Assembly: GCA_020430675.1 (NCBI GenBank)
Contig: JAGQJJ010000266.1
Span: 1 to 6,143 of the forward strand
Reading direction: 5' to 3'
DNA: 6,143 bases
Origin: Myxococcales bacterium
GTDB taxonomy: Bacteria; Myxococcota; Bradymonadia; UBA7976; UBA1532
Made by a program: the position numbers and the translations under genes. The notes below the pieces were generated by a model. It worked only from the letters and a program-made list of their open reading frames with translations. It ran no database searches and had not been told where the DNA came from. Below are positions 3,701 through 6,143 of this stretch, piece after piece. How positions within the stretch are numbered: position 1 is the stretch's first letter; each line of letters starts with the position of its first letter.

Positions 3701-6143
3701 GGCGCGGCATGAAACCGAGTGGCAGGCCCCGCGTTTTGCGCTGCTGCCGCCCGCGCAGCGCGCCCGCCGCGAACGCTACGGGCGCACCGGCCGGCCGGCA
3801 CCGGAGGGCCGCCTGTTCGACGCCTTTTGCGCCCAGGTCGACGCCGCGCCCGAGCGGATCGCGGTCATCGGCCCCGACGTGACCCTCGACTACGCCGCGC
3901 TCGACGCCCGGGCCAATCAGATCGGCCAGGCGCTGGCCGAGCACGACGTGCGCCCCGGCGAGCCGGTTGTGGTCTGCCTGCCGCGCGGGGCCGGGCAGGT
4001 GATGGCGGTGCTGGGCGTGCACGCGGCGGGCGGGGCCTATGTGCCGCTCGACGCGGGCTGGCCTGCGGCGCGCCGGGCCGGCATCTGCGCGTCAAGCGGG
4101 GCCCGCATCGCGCTGACCGACGGCACGGTCGACGACCTGCCCGCCGACGTCATCGTCATCAACATCGCGACCACCGTCGACCGGTCCGCCGCGCGCCGAC
4201 CCGCGCCGCAGGCGCCGAGCGACCGGGCGTATATCATTCACACCTCGGGCTCGACGGGCGCGCCGAAGGGCGTGGTCATGAGCCATCGGGCCACGCTCAA
4301 TACCATCGTCGACATCAACCGCCGCTTTGGCGTCGGTCCCGACGATCGGGTGCTGTCGGTGTCGTCGCTGGCCTTCGATCTGTCGGTCTACGACCTCTTC
4401 GGGCCGCTCTCGGTGGGCGGCGCGGTGGTCATGTTGTCGCCCGACGCGGCCCAGGACGTGCACCGCTGGATGCGCCTGATCGAGCGCCATCGCGTCACCT
4501 TGTGGAACTCGGTGCCGGCGTTGTTCGAGCTGTTGGTCGAAGCCGTCGAGCGACAGACCGAGGTGCCGGGTCGGCTGCGCGCGGTGCTGCTCAGCGGCGA
4601 TTGGGTGCCCGTCGACCTGCCCGGCCGGGGCCGCGCGCTGTGGCCCGAGGCTCGCATCGACAGCCTGGGCGGCGCCACCGAGGCGGCGATCTGGTCGATC
4701 GCCCACCCGACCGACGCGCTCGATCCCGCGGCGCCCAGCGTGCCCTATGGCACCCCGCTGACCGCGCAGCGCCTGTACGTGCTCGATCGGTTCATGCAGC
4801 CCGCGCCCGAGTGGGTGCCCGGCGAGCTCTACATCGGCGGCGCCGGCCTCGCCGACGGCTACTGGCGCGACCCCGAGCGCACCGCGGCGCGCTTTGTCGA
4901 GCACCCCGAGACCGGCGAGCGCCTGTATCGCACGGGCGACCTCGGGCGCTTTGTGCCCGCGGGTCACCTCGAATTCCTCGGCCGCAGCGACAGCCAGGTG
5001 AAGATCGGCGGCTATCGCATCGAGCTGGGCGAGATCGAAGCCGCGCTGCGCGCGCTGCGCGACGTGCGCGACGCGGTGGTCGACGCGCCCGGCGAGCGGC
5101 ATCGGCGGCGGCTGGTGGGGTATGTGGTGCGGGCGAGCGACGCGCCGGGCCCGTTCGACGGCGCCGCGCTCGAAGCGGCCCTTGCGGCGCGCCTGCCGGC
5201 GGTCATGGTGCCGCGCACATGGGTCGAGCTGCTGGCCATCCCGCTCAATGTGAACGGCAAGGTCGACCGGCGCGCCCTGCCCGCGCCGCGCGCGCCGAAC
5301 GGCCCGAAACCGGCCCGCGTCGGCCCGGCGGGCTCGGCGGCGCTCGATCGGGTGCTGGCCGCGGTCGCTGAGGTCATGCCCGGCCTGGCGATCGGCGCCG
5401 ACGACGATCTGCTGCGCGCCGGTGCCAACTCGGTCGACCTGATCCGGCTTGGCGTGCGGCTCAACGAGGTGTTCGGTACCCGCCCGCCGATGACCGAGAT
5501 CCTGAGCCGCGGAACGCCCGCAGCGCTGGCGCGGTTCTATGCCCGCGACGACACGCCGCCGCCCGTCGACGCGCTGCCGATGCTGGTCGAGCCCGAGGCG
5601 CGCGACGCCCTCAAGGCGCGCCGGCTGGGCCTGCGCGCGACCGATGAGCGCGCCCTGCCGCTGCCCGCGTTCAACCCCGTCATCGCGGCCTTCCTGGCGC
5701 GCACGAGCCAGCGCAGCTACGCCGCCGATCCCGTCTCGCGGGCGGCGCTCGGCCAATGGCTGTCGGTGCTGTGCCCCGTCGAGCTGGGCGGCACGCTGCG
5801 CTATCGGCACGCCTCGGCGGGCGCGACCTATGCCGTGCGCACCTACCTGTACCTCCAGCCGCGGCGGGTCGCCGGGCAAAGCGGCGGCGCCTTCTATCAC
5901 GACCCGATCCGCCACGCCCTCGCGCCGGTGGGCGACGGCCGCGCGCCGACGCCCGAGATGCACGTCGCGCAGAATCGCCCGTGGGCCGAAGACGCGCCGA
6001 TCCTGGTGTTTTTTGTGGTCGAGCGGCAAGCGATCGAGCCGATCTACGGCGCCGCGTGGCGCGACTTTGCGCTGATCGAGATCGGCGCCCGCTGCCAGCT
6101 GCTCGAAGAGCGCGCCGCGGCGTGTGGCCTGGGCGCGTGCCAG
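777..6143 (+). CDS. Hybrid PKS-NRPS, AT-ACP-Cy-A(Cys)-PCP-Ox, thiazole-forming starter synthetase (3' end outside window)
   Basis: This frame is open from ATG 777 to the window edge: 1789 codons, no stop. It encodes a cytoplasmic multidomain megasynthase with no signal peptide or membrane segment. Domain order by residue is: linker 1-105; acyltransferase about 106-395; acyl carrier protein about 463-537 (Ser497); heterocyclisation domain about 556-985; cysteine adenylation domain about 1010-1500; peptidyl carrier protein about 1520-1588 (Ser1552); flavin oxidase about 1604 to at least 1789. Predicted chemistry: the AT loads a starter on the ACP, Cys is activated and loaded on the PCP, Cy condenses and cyclodehydrates them to a thiazoline, and Ox aromatises it to a thiazole. 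There is no ketosynthase: residues 22-105 resemble the KS-to-AT or N-terminal linker of loading ATs. The carrier serines and adenylation motifs are intact, so the enzyme looks functional as far as visible. Oxidase residues beyond 1789, and any later domains, cannot be judged. The start is supported by the GAGGAG at 768; ATG 636 is a less likely alternative. The product is inferred and the compound is unknown. Confidence 0.93.
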   Translation, partial: MHDAKDNRGATDEALTPAHGPVPLVVSAADAEALATRAAGLAALLRDVEDPRPIAAALARAPVHHAHRLAVTGEHGPALAAQLVAFAEGREPAAVRVGGPVAPPRVAFVFAGHGGHWPGMGRELLARDAAFREAFLAFAGLMRHFGGPDVVAALERTDAETWGRAWTVQPLIGAVQIGLLAALRARGIAPDVVAGHSAGDTLAMYAASVYDLRSAARVTAERARALREAPPGRMSITDADAATLQAALAGIDGACMAGQSSPRSWALSGDRAAVEAVEARLIAAGCAVRDLGICEPMHSPLIAPAAAALGAATADVPWHPPRVPIANSLTGTWQTEFLPTFWRDHLALPIRLGDLVETLLDDGVRVFVELAPHAVLSRYFIDALANRGGGHVVPTMRRGRSGLQTLAEAVGALYVAGVTPDWEAIFPPSLASAPLPPWRAAITAAGPKSATARLSDLPRRDRPAAVRRHLEALLTDLLGLAAPPNAATPLVNLGFDSMLALRLRARLERLGVDVSLGKLTGDTRLADLVGIVEAALDQTPVAPVDVRPEPAVDPRAPFPLTDIQAAYLAGRSPEWAVGGVACHAAFELEGPALDPARLAQSWLAVVDRHPAWRTVLTADGRQRILDERPPWTLPVHDLRTAGEAVIAAHLDETWARFALRMGDPQAWPSFAIELTQLPDDRCVVHLDFDLMPIDGAGMFLALEEWAALHADPNAALPPASDGFQAAVVRDQRQRATARWRAHEAWWVETIDRLPPPPELPFARAPSTLQGMRFEHHAARIEPADWRALIERARTHGVSPSVALGAAFGEVLAAWSGQHPLTLTLTLFRPPADFIDKTRLIGEFTTTVLVEVTGAEPTFAARARGWRDRLAAALDHVDCSALAGLRAHARETGHGREFPVIFTSFAGQSEATMLGTTAWLGETRRSITQTPQAWLDCQVMPDFGGAGISWDVPEGLFPPGMMASAFAAWADLLLRLARHETEWQAPRFALLPPAQRARRERYGRTGRPAPEGRLFDAFCAQVDAAPERIAVIGPDVTLDYAALDARANQIGQALAEHDVRPGEPVVVCLPRGAGQVMAVLGVHAAGGAYVPLDAGWPAARRAGICASSGARIALTDGTVDDLPADVIVINIATTVDRSAARRPAPQAPSDRAYIIHTSGSTGAPKGVVMSHRATLNTIVDINRRFGVGPDDRVLSVSSLAFDLSVYDLFGPLSVGGAVVMLSPDAAQDVHRWMRLIERHRVTLWNSVPALFELLVEAVERQTEVPGRLRAVLLSGDWVPVDLPGRGRALWPEARIDSLGGATEAAIWSIAHPTDALDPAAPSVPYGTPLTAQRLYVLDRFMQPAPEWVPGELYIGGAGLADGYWRDPERTAARFVEHPETGERLYRTGDLGRFVPAGHLEFLGRSDSQVKIGGYRIELGEIEAALRALRDVRDAVVDAPGERHRRRLVGYVVRASDAPGPFDGAALEAALAARLPAVMVPRTWVELLAIPLNVNGKVDRRALPAPRAPNGPKPARVGPAGSAALDRVLAAVAEVMPGLAIGADDDLLRAGANSVDLIRLGVRLNEVFGTRPPMTEILSRGTPAALARFYARDDTPPPVDALPMLVEPEARDALKARRLGLRATDERALPLPAFNPVIAAFLARTSQRSYAADPVSRAALGQWLSVLCPVELGGTLRYRHASAGATYAVRTYLYLQPRRVAGQSGGAFYHDPIRHALAPVGDGRAPTPEMHVAQNRPWAEDAPILVFFVVERQAIEPIYGAAWRDFALIEIGARCQLLEERAAACGLGACQ
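1092..1961 (+). other. Acyltransferase (AT) domain, loading type, no KS partner
   Basis: Residues about 106-395 of the megasynthase. They show the AT N-terminal block VFAGHGGHWPGMG (109-121), the nucleophile motif GHSAGD with Ser197, the carboxylate-binding Arg position (Arg222, 25 residues after Ser197, as in FabD Ser92/Arg117), the catalytic His298 in EPMHSP, and the C-terminal ELAPHAVL block with His373. The domain should transfer an acyl group from CoA to ACP Ser497. Several positions differ from ordinary extender ATs: His for the usual Gln in GQGxQ (twice), Asp for Glu in GHSxGE, and EPMH where malonyl ATs have HAFH and methylmalonyl ATs have YASH. The substrate therefore cannot be read from the motif. 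The Arg favours a dicarboxylic CoA; the missing KS and leading position favour a starter role. Confidence 0.88.
2163..2387 (+). other. Acyl carrier protein (ACP) domain
   Basis: Residues about 463-537. The phosphopantetheine site is LGFDSMLALRLRARLE with Ser497, a classic PKS-type carrier motif (LGFDSLxAxxLRxxLE). It lies between the AT and Cy domains, so it should hold the acyl starter and donate it to the Cy domain. No KR, DH, ER or methyltransferase is inserted between AT and ACP: the roughly 65 residues between them are post-AT linker (the segment around DWEAIFPPSL) and a short Pro/Ala-rich stretch. The starter is therefore not reduced or methylated within this module. Confidence 0.92.
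2442..3731 (+). other. Heterocyclisation (Cy) domain
   Basis: Residues about 556-985. All the characteristic Cy blocks can be read in order: FPLTDIQAAYLAGR (558-571); RHPAWRTVLTADGRQ (from 608); the core DxxxxD motif at Asp689 and Asp694, replacing the HHxxxDG of ordinary condensation domains; LPPPPELPF (753 on); GEFT (841-844); PVIFTS with Thr902; QTPQAWLD with Asp935; and WDVPEGLFP (949 on). The Thr of FTS and the Asp of WLD match, from memory of structural work on Cy domains, residues needed for cyclodehydration. The domain should form the amide between ACP-bound starter and PCP-bound Cys, then close the thiazoline. The usual Ser of DxxxxDxxS is Gly697 here. Confidence 0.94.
3804..5279 (+). 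other. Adenylation (A) domain specific for L-cysteine
   Basis: Residues about 1010-1501. Core motifs are intact: TSGSTGAPKG (1156-1165), FDLSVYDLF (from 1200), GGATEAAIW (1298-1306), YRTGD (1384-1388), the A8 hinge block (1402-1421, with Gly-Gly for the usual Arg-Gly) and NGKVDR with Lys1495. Aligning by eye to GrsA, the ten specificity positions read Asp1201, Leu1202, Tyr1205, Asn1244, Leu1271, Ser1273, Leu1297, Ile1305, Trp1306, Lys1495. That is DLYNLSLIWK, the established cysteine code found for example in bacitracin and epothilone synthetases. The stretch between A8 and A10 has normal length, so no oxidase is inserted there as it is in EpoB. The preceding Cy domain agrees with Cys as substrate. 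Confidence 0.95.
5334..5540 (+). other. Peptidyl carrier protein (PCP) domain
   Basis: Residues about 1520-1588. The phosphopantetheine attachment site is DDLLRAGANSVDLIRL with Ser1552. The usual LGGxS core is AGANS here, a variant I associate with carriers in Cy-containing modules. It follows the A domain by a short Ala/Pro-rich linker and should carry cysteine and then the thiazoline/thiazole thioester. Confidence 0.92.
5586..6143 (+). other. Flavin-dependent thiazoline oxidase (Ox), SagB/nitroreductase type, truncated by window edge
   Basis: Residues about 1604 to 1789, still open at the edge. The order of blocks fits NRPS Ox domains: a linker EPEARDALKARRLGLR (1605-1620); RTSQRSY (1642-1648), the counterpart of the RRSxRxF flavin phosphate-binding block; YRHASAGATYAV (1676 on), the counterpart of YPSAGGLYPV; FYHDPIRHAL; NRPWAEDAPILVFFV; PIYGAAWRDFALIEIG; and CGLGACQ at the very end, where the family has GLGxCxIG. 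About 40-60 residues more would be expected. It should oxidise the thiazoline to a thiazole using FMN. Position after the PCP resembles BlmIII (bleomycin) rather than EpoB, whose Ox is inside the A domain. Confidence 0.9.

Noticed and set aside
2061..4022. Long open frame on the minus strand (over 650 codons) opposite the ACP-Cy-A region
   Set aside because: Its translation is rich in Arg, Gly, His and Ala with no recognisable domain, and it lies antisense to conserved ACP, Cy and A motifs. It results from strong third-position G/C bias on the coding strand.
5004..5015. Gly-Gly instead of Arg-Gly in adenylation motif A8
   Set aside because: I recall this variant in active A domains; the rest of the motif and the catalytic Lys1495 are intact, so it is not evidence of inactivation.
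3719..5371. Plus-strand 550-codon frame overlapping the adenylation domain
   Set aside because: It is a different frame from the real megasynthase and is dominated by Arg, Ala and Gly with no domain signature; it is a shadow of the A-domain coding sequence.
4092..6029. Second long open frame on the minus strand (over 640 codons) opposite the A-PCP-Ox region
   Set aside because: Same reason: low-complexity composition, no known family, and antisense to well-conserved A, PCP and Ox motifs.

Overview
The window comes from a bacterium with very high G+C: codon third positions are almost all G or C. Most of it is one very large biosynthetic gene. A remnant of an IS66-family insertion sequence, pointing the other way, lies at the left edge. 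IS66 elements are commonest in Proteobacteria. A hybrid PKS-NRPS that builds thiazoles would suit a myxobacterium or another high-GC secondary-metabolite producer, but nothing here fixes the taxon.

Layout. Bases 1-71 are flanking DNA with no recognisable gene. Bases 72 to about 520 are the end of an IS66-type element: a candidate terminal inverted repeat starting with GTAAGCG at 72, then the C-terminal part of the DDE transposase on the minus strand, stop codon at 143-145. The rest of the transposase and the other IS end are missing. Bases 521-776 hold no recognisable coding sequence, but do carry a weak promoter candidate (611-640) and a Shine-Dalgarno sequence (768-773). From 777 to the right edge (6143) a single plus-strand frame stays open for 1789 codons without a stop, so its 3' end lies outside the window.

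That gene encodes a mixed PKS-NRPS with the domain order AT - ACP - Cy - A - PCP - Ox. The acyltransferase has no ketosynthase before it, so AT-ACP looks like a loading module that puts an acyl starter on the ACP. The adenylation domain carries the textbook cysteine code (D-L-Y-N-L-S-L-I-W-K). The Cy domain should join the starter to cysteine and cyclodehydrate the product to a thiazoline. The C-terminal flavin oxidase of the SagB/nitroreductase fold, cut by the window edge, should oxidise it to a thiazole. The predicted product of this stretch is a 2-substituted thiazole-4-carbonyl thioester on the PCP, ready to be passed on to a later module or enzyme.

The most interesting points are the KS-less loading AT, which keeps the arginine typical of malonyl-type ATs yet has atypical specificity and active-site motifs; the packing of the whole thiazole starter line into one polypeptide; the Ox domain placed after the PCP; and a decayed mobile element just upstream, where a lost ketosynthase would have been.
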